A stretch of DNA of 14,884 bases from positions 1 through 14,884 of the forward strand of contig JBOHRW010000079.1 of the NCBI GenBank assembly GCA_050732935.1, in the 5' to 3' direction. This stretch comes from DASRVA01 sp050732935 (GTDB lineage Bacteria > Gemmatimonadota > Gemmatimonadetes > JACCXV01 > JAHWKZ01). Shown here piece after piece: positions 6,309 through 13,411 of the stretch; position 1 is the stretch's first letter, and every line of letters starts with the position of its first letter. Under the pieces are notes generated by a model that made no database searches, was not told the origin of the DNA, and was given only the letters and a program-made list of their open reading frames with translations. Both the position numbers and the translations under genes were made by a program.

Positions 6309-7105
6309 ACGCCGGACGGATCCGCGCGGTCGTCCTCAAGGACTGGTCGGAGCTCGTCCAGGAGCGGACGCTGATCGCGACCTCGGTCGGGGTTCCCCTC
6401 CTCCTGATCACGGTCTATCTCGCGCTCGCCCTCTACGCGCCGCGGATCCACGACCTCGAGCTGCCGTCCGTCGACCGCCCGGCAGTGGAGGCGCTCACGC
6501 CGGTCGTCGAAGCGCTCGGCAGGAGCGACCGCCTGCAGGTTCTCCTCCTGCGCCAGATGCTGCTCATGCTCCTCGTCATCCCCGAGCTGGCCACGATGGC
6601 GATCGCCACCTACAGCGTGATCGGCGAGAAGCGGGCCCGGAGCCTGGAGCCCCTCCTGGCCACGCCGATCACCACGGCCGAGCTCCTCGCCGCCAAGTCG
6701 CTGGTCGCCGGCATCCCCGGGATCGGCATCACGTGGATGGCCTTCGGCCTCGCGGCCGCCGTCCTCGCCGCGACCATGCCGCCCGCTGCCCTGCGCTCGG
6801 TGTTCGATCCGGGCTCTCTGCTCCTCGTCCTGGTGATCGCGCCGCTGGTGGCGCTCCTGGGCCTCTCGCTGGGAGTGATCGCCTCGGCGCGGACCTCGGA
6901 CCCGAGGACCGCCCAGCAGATCGGGGTGGTCGTGATCCTTCCGCTGATCGCGGTTCTCATCCTGCAGCTCGAGGGGCTCTTCCTCTTGACCCCGGAGCGG
7001 ATCCTGGTCGGAGCGCTGGCGCTTCTGGTCGTCGACGTGCTGGTCCTGACGGCCGGCGTGCGGATCTTCCGGCGAGAGACGATCCTTACAAGGTGGAAAT
7101 CGTGA
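6305..7105 (+). CDS. ABC-2 type transporter permease
   Basis: The 266-residue product has about six hydrophobic segments, beginning with TSVGVPLLLITVYLALALYA near the N-terminus. It has the characteristic cytoplasmic motif of ABC-2 permeases, GEKRARSLEPLLATPITTAEL, followed by membrane spans up to residue about 255. Together with the preceding ATPase it should form an export-type transporter in the inner membrane. The start is the GTG at 6305, which overlaps the ATPase stop codon, implying translational coupling. The N-terminal stretch VVLKDWSELVQERT is the usual amphipathic lead-in of this family. The gene ends in TGATG, sharing its last base with the start of the next gene. Confidence 0.9.
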   Translation: MNAGRIRAVVLKDWSELVQERTLIATSVGVPLLLITVYLALALYAPRIHDLELPSVDRPAVEALTPVVEALGRSDRLQVLLLRQMLLMLLVIPELATMAIATYSVIGEKRARSLEPLLATPITTAELLAAKSLVAGIPGIGITWMAFGLAAAVLAATMPPAALRSVFDPGSLLLVLVIAPLVALLGLSLGVIASARTSDPRTAQQIGVVVILPLIAVLILQLEGLFLLTPERILVGALALLVVDVLVLTAGVRIFRRETILTRWKS

Positions 7106-7476
7106 TGCCACCGGTCGTCATCCTGACCGGAGACCTTTTCTTCCGCGTGAAGATCGAGGCCGTGGCGGAGGCGGTCGGCACCCCGGTCGCGTTCGCTAGG
7201 TCGCGCGAGGAGGTGGAGCGCGCGCTGGAAGACGGAGGCGTCGCCGGATCCGGCCGGGTCCTGATCGACCTGAGCTATCGAGAAGCCGAACCGACGGAGA
7301 CGATCCGGACGCTCAAGTCGCGGCCAGAGCCTCCTCACGTCGTCGCGTTCGGACCCCATCGGGACGGCGAGGCCTTCCGCGCGGCCCGGCAGGCGGGGGC
7401 CGACCGGGTCCTGGCTCGATCGGCGTTCGTCGAGCGACTGCCGAAGCTACTCCGCGGAGAAAGCGGCGGAGCCTAG
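7105..7476 (+). CDS. Degenerate CheY-like receiver-domain protein
   Basis: The 123-residue protein has the alternating beta-alpha pattern of a stand-alone response-regulator receiver: VVILTGDLFF (beta1), VAFAR (beta2), GRVLIDLSY (beta3 with D55 in the phospho-acceptor place), PHVVAFGPHRD (beta4) and GADRVLARSAF (beta5). Only one acidic residue follows beta1 where two are usual, and the conserved beta5 Lys is replaced (LARS). Phosphorylation may therefore be absent or altered. It starts at the ATG at 7105, overlapping the permease stop by one base, with AGGTGG at 7091-7096 as Shine-Dalgarno. Tight coupling to the transporter genes suggests a shared role, which I cannot name. It converges on the next gene with only 7 bp between them. 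Confidence 0.65.
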   Translation: MPPVVILTGDLFFRVKIEAVAEAVGTPVAFARSREEVERALEDGGVAGSGRVLIDLSYREAEPTETIRTLKSRPEPPHVVAFGPHRDGEAFRAARQAGADRVLARSAFVERLPKLLRGESGGA

Positions 7477-7483
7477 TGCCGGG

Positions 7484-8263
7484 CTAGCGCATCAACGTAT
7501 CGATCCCGAACGCCCCGATGTTCCCCTCGGTCATCCCCAGCGTGACCGCGATCCCGAGCACCATTCCCTTCCCGACCTCCCCGTCGCCGGTCTCGTCGAT
7601 CTCCGCCAGCTCGGCGCGGTGCTCGGCAGCCAGGTCGAGGTTCTCCTGCGGGATTCCGGACTCCGAAACGGGCCGCTCCAGCTCCTCGTAGGCGCGCATG
7701 AGCGCGAGACCGGTCCACAGGTACTCGCTGACCGGCATCTCGTTCTCCTCGAGGGCGTCCGCCAGGGCCGTGCGCGCCCGGCCCAGCCCCTGGAGACCCG
7801 CCATCGCGTCCCCCATCCCCCCCTCGCCTCCGCGTTCCTCGATGTCCCGTCCGCGCTCGGCCAGGTCCCGGGCGACCTCCTCCATGTCCACCCACGCGTC
7901 GTCGGTGACCTCGAAGAACCGCTCGGCCCGGTCGGCGCCGATCCGCCCATCGGCGGGCGGCGTGAAGGCATGCTCCGTCTCGAGCTCCCGGATCGTCTCG
8001 GTGGCCTCGGTCTGGGCTTCGACGCCGCCCTGGAAATCGTCGGCCTTGCGCTTCAGGAAGAGCCCGCCGGCAACGCCGGCCACGATCAGCGCGACGATCG
8101 CCAGCAGCGCGACGATGCCGCACCCGATCGCGATCTTGGCGCCGGTGGACATTCCTTTACGTGGGGGCGCGGCCCCGGTGGAGACAGGGTCTGCGGGCTC
8201 GGAGCCCGGTGGGGAATCGGACGGCGGGCGGGTTCCGGACACTCCGGGATCGGTATCGGACAT
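7484..8263 (-). CDS. Membrane-anchored protein of unknown function
   Basis: The 259-residue product has a Pro/Ser/Gly-rich cytoplasmic N-terminus (1-38), one strong transmembrane segment at about 43-69 (IAIGCGIVALLAIVALIVAG) and KRK after it. An acidic, largely helical domain to residue 259 follows, with RAERFFEVTDDAWVDMEEVARDL and a Gly/Met-rich patch (GGEGGMGDAM). I do not recognise a family. The start is the ATG at 8263, with GGGAG about 8 nt upstream. It follows the 8310-9062 gene by 46 nt and is probably in the same transcript. The start codon could only move upstream into low-complexity sequence, so this choice is fairly safe. Confidence 0.7.
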   Translation of the reverse strand: MSDTDPGVSGTRPPSDSPPGSEPADPVSTGAAPPRKGMSTGAKIAIGCGIVALLAIVALIVAGVAGGLFLKRKADDFQGGVEAQTEATETIRELETEHAFTPPADGRIGADRAERFFEVTDDAWVDMEEVARDLAERGRDIEERGGEGGMGDAMAGLQGLGRARTALADALEENEMPVSEYLWTGLALMRAYEELERPVSESGIPQENLDLAAEHRAELAEIDETGDGEVGKGMVLGIAVTLGMTEGNIGAFGIDTLMR

Positions 8264-8303
8264 GAGTCGGGCTCCCTGACGGGGGTGACCGGTCCTGGCG
8301 GCC

Positions 8304-8320
8304 CCGCCGCTAAGCGGCGG
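8304..8320 (-). other. Stem-loop straddling a stop codon
   Basis: A perfect 7-bp GC stem (8304-8310 with 8314-8320) closes a 3-nt loop and contains the TAG stop of the 8310-9062 gene. No T-run follows, so it is not a classical intrinsic terminator. It could tune read-through into the downstream gene or simply reflect GC-rich codons. Confidence 0.4.
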
Positions 8321-9062
8321 CCCCGAACCGGACCGGACGATTGATGAACCGGTTGATGGCGTCCAGCACGGCGCGGACCGCGGCCTCGTGGGGGTCGTCA
8401 CCGATCTCGGCGGTTCCCACGAGCCGGGTATGCTGCAGCTGATGACGCCCTTCGATGAGGACGATCATCACGTCGCGCTGAAAGACCTGCATCGGCTCGA
8501 GGCCCGCCAGATAGAACGCCATCTCCTTCTCGGCGAGGTAATCGAGCGCCTCGATGACGGCCCGGGCGGACGAGTACACGCGCGCCCGCGGCGTATCGGT
8601 GTCCCGGTGGCTACCCTCGAAGATCACGTCCCCCAGCTTGAGCTCGACATGGGCGGTGCACTTCAGCTCCTCGTCCTGGGTGACCCGGAGCCGCCGGAAG
8701 ACCAGCCGCTGGGGGGCGGGCTTTCGGGAGGGCCTCCCGGGCGCCGCCGGGACGGCGTCTGGGCCGGTCTCCGCCGGTGCGGACTCTTCCGGCGCCGGCT
8801 GGCCCTTCGCCGCCAGGGCGAGCGGGGATTCCTCCTTGAGCACGGCAATCGAGACGATGCGGTGATCGATCGCGAGATCGAACGCCGTTCGCAGGAGGGT
8901 TTCGATGTTGCGGACGATCTGCTTGGGGGGCAGCGCCCCGTCGCTGAGGACGTGGATCTCGGTGAGTCGGCTGCCGTCATCGGCACCCCGGACCCTGGCC
9001 CGGACCACGCCGGTCAGGGTCTCGAGGAGCTGGTCGATTCGCGTCGTGTCAAGCGTCTCCAT
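8310..9062 (-). CDS. Conserved protein of unknown function, two-domain
   Basis: The 250-residue protein has an N-terminal alpha/beta unit (EIHVLSDGALPPKQIVRNIE, then HRIVSIAVLKEE, residues about 35-75). A Pro/Ala-rich linker (about 85-115) leads to a second alpha/beta unit (FRRLRVTQDEELKCTAHVEL, ARAVIEALDYLAEKEMAFYL, DVMIVLI, HEAAVRAVLDAINRFINR). I recall similar architectures among hypothetical proteins of actinobacteria and other high-GC phyla, but no function is known to me. The ATG at 9062 begins METLDTTRIDQLLETL; Shine-Dalgarno is weak (GGGG). A good promoter lies upstream at 9131-9159, predicting a leader of about 60 nt. Confidence 0.7.
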   Translation of the reverse strand: METLDTTRIDQLLETLTGVVRARVRGADDGSRLTEIHVLSDGALPPKQIVRNIETLLRTAFDLAIDHRIVSIAVLKEESPLALAAKGQPAPEESAPAETGPDAVPAAPGRPSRKPAPQRLVFRRLRVTQDEELKCTAHVELKLGDVIFEGSHRDTDTPRARVYSSARAVIEALDYLAEKEMAFYLAGLEPMQVFQRDVMIVLIEGRHQLQHTRLVGTAEIGDDPHEAAVRAVLDAINRFINRPVRFGAAA

Positions 9063-9130
9063 ACACCCCGCGCCCTAAGGTGACGGCCCGACGCAGCGCT
9101 ACTGGGGGACTCCCACCGCGTGATCGGCGC

Positions 9131-9159
9131 ATTATACGGAGATTGTAGTAGTTGCGCAA
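9131..9159 (-). promoter_or_regulatory. Sigma70-type promoter for the 8310-9062 gene
   Basis: On the minus strand TTGCGC (9159-9154), a 17-nt spacer and a perfect TATAAT (9136-9131) are seen. The predicted transcription start is near 9124, giving a 5' leader of about 60 nt, unlike the leaderless arrangement of several other genes here. The rest of the 9063-9283 spacer holds the fdxA Shine-Dalgarno and no other feature I can support. Confidence 0.6.
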
Positions 9160-9283
9160 GATCTTACCGGGATTTCTGCCCGCTCTTGCTGATCTATCCC
9201 TCTTCCCCCATCTTTATGTGGGCTGCCGGGGGAGGGGAAATTGCATTCCTGCCCGGCTGGACTTCCCAGGGAAAGGAAGGTTC

Positions 9284-9544
9284 ATGACATACGTCATCAC
9301 GCAGCCCTGCATCGGGGTAAAGGACGCGAGCTGCGTCGAGGTGTGCCCCGTGGACTGCATCTATGAAGGTCAGGACATGTACTACATCCATCCCGACGAA
9401 TGCATCGAGTGCGCCGCCTGCGAGCCCGAGTGCCCGGTGGAGGCGATCTTCGCGGAAGAGGACGTCCCACCCGAGATGCGAAACTTCATCCAGATCAACG
9501 CCGACTTCTTCAGCTCGTCGTCTACCGGCGCAGCAGGTTCCTGA
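9284..9544 (+). CDS. fdxA: 7Fe ferredoxin ([3Fe-4S][4Fe-4S])
   Basis: The 86-residue protein matches the FdxA family. Cysteines lie at 9, 17, 21, 25, 40, 43, 46 and 50, exactly one residue offset from the well-studied Azotobacter ferredoxin I pattern. By that analogy C9, C17 and C50 bind the 3Fe-4S cluster, C21, C40, C43 and C46 bind the 4Fe-4S cluster, and C25 is the free cysteine. The motifs read CPVDCIYEG and CIECAACEPECPVEAI. It is a soluble one-electron carrier. The ATG at 9284 has a strong AAGGAAGG Shine-Dalgarno at 9273-9280; a longer frame upstream lacks conserved residues. The last 7-8 codons overlap, antisense, the end of the proline dehydrogenase gene. Confidence 0.95.
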   Translation: MTYVITQPCIGVKDASCVEVCPVDCIYEGQDMYYIHPDECIECAACEPECPVEAIFAEEDVPPEMRNFIQINADFFSSSSTGAAGS

Positions 9545-10364
9545 GCACGAACGACACGTTCTCCTTCCGCTCGCGAAGCCGCCGGTAGAAATACGGGAAC
9601 CAACGCTCTCCGAACGGGACGTAAACCCGCATCCGATAGCCCCGTTCGACCATGGCCGCCTGGGTCCCCGGGCGGATCCCGTACAGCATCTGCAACTCGA
9701 ACCGATCGGCGGCGATCCCTCGACTCACCGCGTACTCGGTCGCATGGCGGATCCGCGCGTCGTCGTGAGTCGCGATGGCCGGGAAGTGACCGCCGTCCAG
9801 AAGTCGGTCCGTGAGCCGGTCGAAGGCCTCGTTGACCTCTCTCTTTTTCTGGAACGCGAGCGGGGCCGGTTCCCGGTAGGCGCCCTTCACCAGCCGCACC
9901 CGGGCCCCCATCCCGATCAGTCGCTCGACGTCCTCGGCGCTCCGCCGGAGCATCGACTGGATGACGACCCCGACGTTCTGGTAGGACTTCCAGACACGAC
10001 CGAAGATCTCCAGAGTGAGCTGCGTATAGCGGCTTCCCTCCATGTCGATCCGGACCCAGTTGTCGGTCTCTCCGGCCACGTCGAGGAGCTGTCTCAGGTT
10101 CTCCTCCGCGAGCCGGGGCGAGACATCGAGCCCCAGCATCGTCAGCTTGATCGAGATGTTGGAATCCACGCCGGCTCGCCCGATCCCCCGCAGGAGCCCC
10201 ACATAGGCATCACGCGCCAAGGCGGCCCGCCCGAGGTCGGTGACGTTCTCTCCGAGCAAATCCAGCGAGGCGGCGATGCCGAGCGCATTCAGCTCGCGGG
10301 CGGCCTCGATCGCGGTCGCGGCGTCCTCCCCCGCCACGAACCGTGTCGCCGGCCAGATCAGCAC
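9522..10364 (-). CDS. Proline dehydrogenase (monofunctional)
   Basis: The 280-residue flavoenzyme oxidises proline to pyrroline-5-carboxylate, passing electrons to the quinone pool. Family motifs appear in order: SIKLTMLGLD (71-80), VRIDMEGS (104-111), VVIQSMLRRS (133-142), RLVKGAYRE (157-165), IATHDD (197-202), FELQMLYGIR (222-231) and YVPFGERWFPYFYRRLRER (248-266). The last contains the Arg pair that clamps the proline carboxylate in this family. The start is the GTG at 10364: an in-frame TAG lies 24 nt upstream, so the protein cannot be longer at this end. It therefore lacks roughly 20-25 N-terminal residues common in relatives. AAGG precedes the GTG. No P5C dehydrogenase gene is visible in the window. 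Its 3' end overlaps fdxA by 23 bp. Confidence 0.93.
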   Translation of the reverse strand: MLIWPATRFVAGEDAATAIEAARELNALGIAASLDLLGENVTDLGRAALARDAYVGLLRGIGRAGVDSNISIKLTMLGLDVSPRLAEENLRQLLDVAGETDNWVRIDMEGSRYTQLTLEIFGRVWKSYQNVGVVIQSMLRRSAEDVERLIGMGARVRLVKGAYREPAPLAFQKKREVNEAFDRLTDRLLDGGHFPAIATHDDARIRHATEYAVSRGIAADRFELQMLYGIRPGTQAAMVERGYRMRVYVPFGERWFPYFYRRLRERKENVSFVLRNLLRR

Positions 10365-10373
10365 GCGCGCGCC

Positions 10374-10402
10374 TTGCTCGGGTCCCTATCCATCGCTACC
10401 AT
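10374..10402 (+). promoter_or_regulatory. bioY promoter, leaderless type
   Basis: TTGCTC (10374-10379), a 17-nt spacer and TACCAT (10397-10402) are followed by 7 nt and the bioY ATG at 10410. The whole element sits in the 45-bp gap to the divergent proline dehydrogenase gene. Confidence 0.6.
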
Positions 10403-10409
10403 TCGCGCC

Positions 10410-10973
10410 ATGCTGCCCATCTCCCTGTCGCTGGAACGCGTCGGGACGCTGTCCCGGGCCACGGCCGGCCGGCGCGCGGCCGGGATCGCCGCCTTCGCGC
10501 TGCTGACCGCGATCGGCGCCTTCGTTCGCATCCCGCTTCCGTTCACACCCGTGCCGATCACGCTGCAGACCTTCTTCGTCCTGGCGGCCGGAATCTACTT
10601 GGGCGGCCGCGACGCGGCGGCCAGCCAGGGGTTGTACCTGGGTCTCGGTGCGGCCGGGCTGCCGATGTTCGCTGGCGGGAGCGGCCTGGCGCACCTGCTC
10701 GGCCCGACCGGCGGGTTCCTTCTCGCATTCCCGATCGCCGCGTGGCTCGTGGGACGGAGCCTGCGGCCAGGCGATCGCCTGGGCCGGGCGCTGATCGTGC
10801 TGGTCTCCGCCACCGGGATCGTGTTGGCGCTCGGGGCCACTTGGTTAGCCCTGGTGCTGGGCGTGGGTCCCAACCAGGCCCTGGCCCTGGCCGTCCTCCC
10901 CTTCCTGCCGGGTGCGGCGCTGAAGATCGCCGCCGCCACCGCGCTGATCGTGCGCCCGCCGATCATCCGCTAG
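10410..10973 (+). CDS. bioY: BioY, biotin-specific S component of an ECF transporter
   Basis: The 187-residue membrane protein has the BioY hallmark FVRIPLPFTPVPITLQTFFV at about 38-57. It continues with YLGLGAAGLPMFAGGSG, then LLGPTGGFLLAFPIAAW, and ends with LPFLPGAALKIAAA, which matches the conserved C-terminal helix of the family. About six membrane spans are predicted. BioY binds biotin at the outer face and works with an EcfA/EcfT module, alone or shared; no ATPase or T component lies next to it here. The ATG at 10410 has no Shine-Dalgarno but has TACCAT exactly 7 nt upstream, so a leaderless message is likely. I see no recognisable BirA or BioR operator. The 3' end lies 12 bp from the convergent lyase gene. 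Confidence 0.93.
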   Translation: MLPISLSLERVGTLSRATAGRRAAGIAAFALLTAIGAFVRIPLPFTPVPITLQTFFVLAAGIYLGGRDAAASQGLYLGLGAAGLPMFAGGSGLAHLLGPTGGFLLAFPIAAWLVGRSLRPGDRLGRALIVLVSATGIVLALGATWLALVLGVGPNQALALAVLPFLPGAALKIAAATALIVRPPIIR

Positions 10974-10985
10974 GCCTTCGCCCCG

Positions 10986-12386
10986 TCAGTTCCCTTCGCG
11001 CTCGAGCTGGCCGGTCAGGTTCTTCGGCGACAGGATCTCCTTCAGCCTCTCCTCCGTGAGATCGGTCCGTTCCAGCGCCACCTCCTGGATCGTCCGGTCC
11101 GTCTTGAGCGCCTCCTTGACGATCTCGGCGGCTTTGGCGTAGCCGAGGACCGGATTCAGCGCCGTCGCCAGCGACGGGCTCTTGTGCGCGTACTCGGCCA
11201 GCCGCTCCCGGTCGGCGGTGATTCCCGCCACGCACTCCTCCCGGAAGACGGGCAGGAAGTTCTTCAGGATCTCCATCGAGAAGAGAAGCTCCCAGATCAT
11301 GACCGGCATCATGACGTTGAGCTCGAGCTGTCCAGCTTGCGAGGCCAGGGCCACCGCGGCGTCGGCCCCCACGACGTGGAAGCAGATCTGGTTCAGGCAC
11401 TCCGGCATGACCGGGTTCACCTTGCCCGGCATGATCGAAGAGCCGGGCTGGCGCGCCGGGAGCGCGATCTCGGCCAGGCCCGTCAGCGGGCCCGATTCGA
11501 GAAGCCGCAGGTCGTTGGCGATCCGGACGAGCTCGAGGGCCAGGTTCCGCAGCATTGCCGACACGGCAGCGATTCCCTGCCGGCTCTGGATCTGCTCGCG
11601 TGGATCCGCGGCGACCCGGAGGTCGAAGCCGGTCAGCTCCGACAGTCGCCTTACCATGGCCGGTCGATAGCCGTCCGGGGCGTTGATGCCCGTGCCCGCG
11701 GCATTGCCGCCGATCGGCAGCTCCGTGAGATCGTCCACCACCGCGTCCAGGAAGCCGATCGAGCGATCGATCGCCGCGCCCCAGGCGTGGAACTCCTGGC
11801 CGAGGGTCACGGGAACCGCGTCCTTCAGGTGCGTGCGCCCGGACTTCACCAGGTCGGCAAACTCGTCCCCTTTGGCGTGGAGCGCGCCGGCGAGGTCGGA
11901 TAGCACCGGCCGCAGGTCCCGCCACACGAGCAAGGTCGCCAGATGCATCGCCGTCGGGAAGGTGTCGTTTGTCGACTGCGACATGTTGACATGGTCGTTC
12001 GGATGGAGCCGCCCGTACTCGCCACGGTCCGCACCGAGGGTCTCGAGGGCGCGGTTGGCGAGCACCTCGTTGACGTTCATGTGGAAGGAGACGCCGGCGC
12101 CGGCCTGGAAGACATCGACGACGAACTGATCCCTGAGCCCTCCCGCCAGGACCTCGTCGGCGGCCTGCTCGATCGCCCCGGCCCGTTCCGCGTCGAGCAC
12201 GCCCAGGTCCCGATGGACCAGGGCGGCCGCCTTCTTGATGATGGTGTAGGCCTCGATGAGGTGCGGATGCGCGCGCAGCCCGCTGACTGGGAAGTTGTCC
12301 ACGGCGCGCTGGGTCTGGATGCCGTAGTAGGCGTCGGCCGGGATCTGACGCTCGCCCAGGCTGTCCTTCTCGGTTCGCGTCGTCAT
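10986..12386 (-). CDS. aspA: Aspartase/fumarase-family lyase, probably aspartate ammonia-lyase
   Basis: The 466-residue length and the signature GSSIMPGKVNPVMPE place it firmly in the aspartase/class II fumarase superfamily. Further blocks are QIPADAYYGIQTQRAVDNF, SFHMNVNEVLANRALE, HVNMSQSTNDTFPTAM and SGRTHLKDAVPVTLGQEF. PADAYYGIQTQRAVDNFPVSG and VMPECLNQICFHVVG resemble aspartases (E. coli AspA has VPEVVNQVCFKVIG), whereas fumarases usually read NPTQCEALTM at the second place. I therefore favour aspartate = fumarate + ammonia, with class II fumarase as the alternative. The ATG at 12386 has GAGGAG 5-6 nt upstream. It is divergent from the SirB1-family gene. Confidence 0.85.
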   Translation of the reverse strand: MTTRTEKDSLGERQIPADAYYGIQTQRAVDNFPVSGLRAHPHLIEAYTIIKKAAALVHRDLGVLDAERAGAIEQAADEVLAGGLRDQFVVDVFQAGAGVSFHMNVNEVLANRALETLGADRGEYGRLHPNDHVNMSQSTNDTFPTAMHLATLLVWRDLRPVLSDLAGALHAKGDEFADLVKSGRTHLKDAVPVTLGQEFHAWGAAIDRSIGFLDAVVDDLTELPIGGNAAGTGINAPDGYRPAMVRRLSELTGFDLRVAADPREQIQSRQGIAAVSAMLRNLALELVRIANDLRLLESGPLTGLAEIALPARQPGSSIMPGKVNPVMPECLNQICFHVVGADAAVALASQAGQLELNVMMPVMIWELLFSMEILKNFLPVFREECVAGITADRERLAEYAHKSPSLATALNPVLGYAKAAEIVKEALKTDRTIQEVALERTDLTEERLKEILSPKNLTGQLEREGN

Positions 12387-12458
12387 GCGAGCTCCTCGTC
12401 GGCTCGGTTCGGGATGGGCGGACTCCGGACGACCGGTGGGGGCGCCCAAGATACACGC

Positions 12459-12488
12459 TTGTGCCGAACGCGGCGTCCTCCCCATATT
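12459..12488 (+). promoter_or_regulatory. Possible promoter of the SirB1-family gene
   Basis: TTGTGC (12459-12464), an 18-nt spacer and CATATT (12483-12488) lie just before the ATG at 12499, predicting a leader of only a few bases. The -10 matches four of six consensus positions, so the call is tentative. Confidence 0.35.
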
Positions 12489-12498
12489 GCGAATCGGC

Positions 12499-13359
12499 AT
12501 GGGGAAGTGCCTCTCTCCGGGTGACATCGACGCCCTCATCCATCTGCTGGGGGACGAGGATGAAGGGATCGTCGCGCACGCCCGACGGACTCTGCGCTCG
12601 GCGGGCCCCGTCGCCACGCCGTATCTGGAGATGGCCTCCAGCGTCAGCGGCGAGGCGGCCATCCGTGACGAATCGCGCTCGGTGCTGGAGGATATCCACG
12701 TCGACGGGATCGAGCGCGAGTGGGTCGCCCTGCAGCCGGCCGAGGAGGGGGTGGCCCTGGAGGAGGGCGCGTTCCTACTGGAACGCATGATCCATCCCGA
12801 CCGGTCGCGGCGTACCCAAGAGGCGCGCGATGAGCTGCAGCTCCTGGCCGCGGGCGCTCGCGAGGCGGTCCCCGACAACGCTGCGCTGGAAGACCGGCTC
12901 GACGCCCTGCGCGACTACCTCCACGACGCCTGCGACTTCCACGGCAACCGCGAGAACTACTACGATCCCGAGAATTCCTTCTTTTCGAGCGTCGTCTTCC
13001 GCCGGACGGGGATCCCTGTCACCCTGGCGCTCGTCTACCTCGCCATCGGTCGGCGCCTCAGCCTGTCCCTCAGCGGGATCGGCATGCCGATGCACTTCCT
13101 GGTAGGTTACCGGGACGGGCAGGAGCAGCGGTACCTGGACCCCTTCTACGGGGGGCGCGAGATGAGCCGGGGCGAATGCCTGCTCCTGCTCGAGCGCGCC
13201 GGCTTCGCGGCCGACGCCATCCTGCGGCCGAGCCCGGTCGTGGCGATCCTGGAGCGGATGGCGCGCAACCTGATCCTCGTCTACCAGAACTCGGGAGACG
13301 CAGAAGGGCTGCGCCGTGCGAAGCGGTTCGTGGCCCTGCTGACCGGAGAACCCTCCTGA
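12499..13359 (+). CDS. SirB1-family (transglutaminase-like) protein
   Basis: The 286-residue protein carries the SirB1 core at about 150-205: ENYYDPENSFFSSVVFRRTG, IPVTLALVYLAIGRRL and IGMPMHFLVGYRD. In relatives these blocks form a transglutaminase-like fold usually without the catalytic Cys, and the same appears true here. The N-terminal 65 residues are helical and may form a HEAT-like unit (LIHLLGDEDEGIVAHARRTL). The C-terminus (VAILERMARNLILVYQNSGD) resembles the TPR-like tail of the family. Molecular function is not established. The ATG at 12499 has no Shine-Dalgarno; a TTG at 12487 in frame is an alternative. The gap to the convergent phosphoesterase-like gene is 52 bp and holds only a weak 5-bp stem (GCCCA/TGGGC). 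Confidence 0.85.
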   Translation: MGKCLSPGDIDALIHLLGDEDEGIVAHARRTLRSAGPVATPYLEMASSVSGEAAIRDESRSVLEDIHVDGIEREWVALQPAEEGVALEEGAFLLERMIHPDRSRRTQEARDELQLLAAGAREAVPDNAALEDRLDALRDYLHDACDFHGNRENYYDPENSFFSSVVFRRTGIPVTLALVYLAIGRRLSLSLSGIGMPMHFLVGYRDGQEQRYLDPFYGGREMSRGECLLLLERAGFAADAILRPSPVVAILERMARNLILVYQNSGDAEGLRRAKRFVALLTGEPS

Positions 13360-13411
13360 TACGAGCGGGCCCAGGCTGTTCAAAATGGGCCGAGATCGAG
13401 GCGCCAGCCGC

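Noticed and set aside
8304..8320. Intrinsic terminator at the GC stem-loop
   Set aside because: The stem is good but no T-run follows on the minus strand, so I list it only as a stem-loop.
9186..9218. Promoter for fdxA (TTGCTG with a TTTATG-like -10)
   Set aside because: Spacing is 20-21 nt or the -10 match is poor at 17 nt; not supportable.
10963..12699. 578-codon open frame antisense-frame to the lyase gene
   Set aside because: It is a GC-rich frame shadow, full of Arg/Gly/Ala/Pro with no family motif, and lies in another frame of the same strand as the well-supported lyase.
12387..12878. Upstream extension of the lyase frame to 12878
   Set aside because: It runs antisense through the SirB1-family gene and is Ser/Arg-rich without motifs; the ATG at 12386 has a Shine-Dalgarno and begins the conserved N-terminus.
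13365..13405. Bidirectional terminator between the convergent SirB1-family and phosphoesterase-like genes
   Set aside because: Only a 5-bp stem with a 12-nt loop can be drawn, with no T-run; too weak to call.
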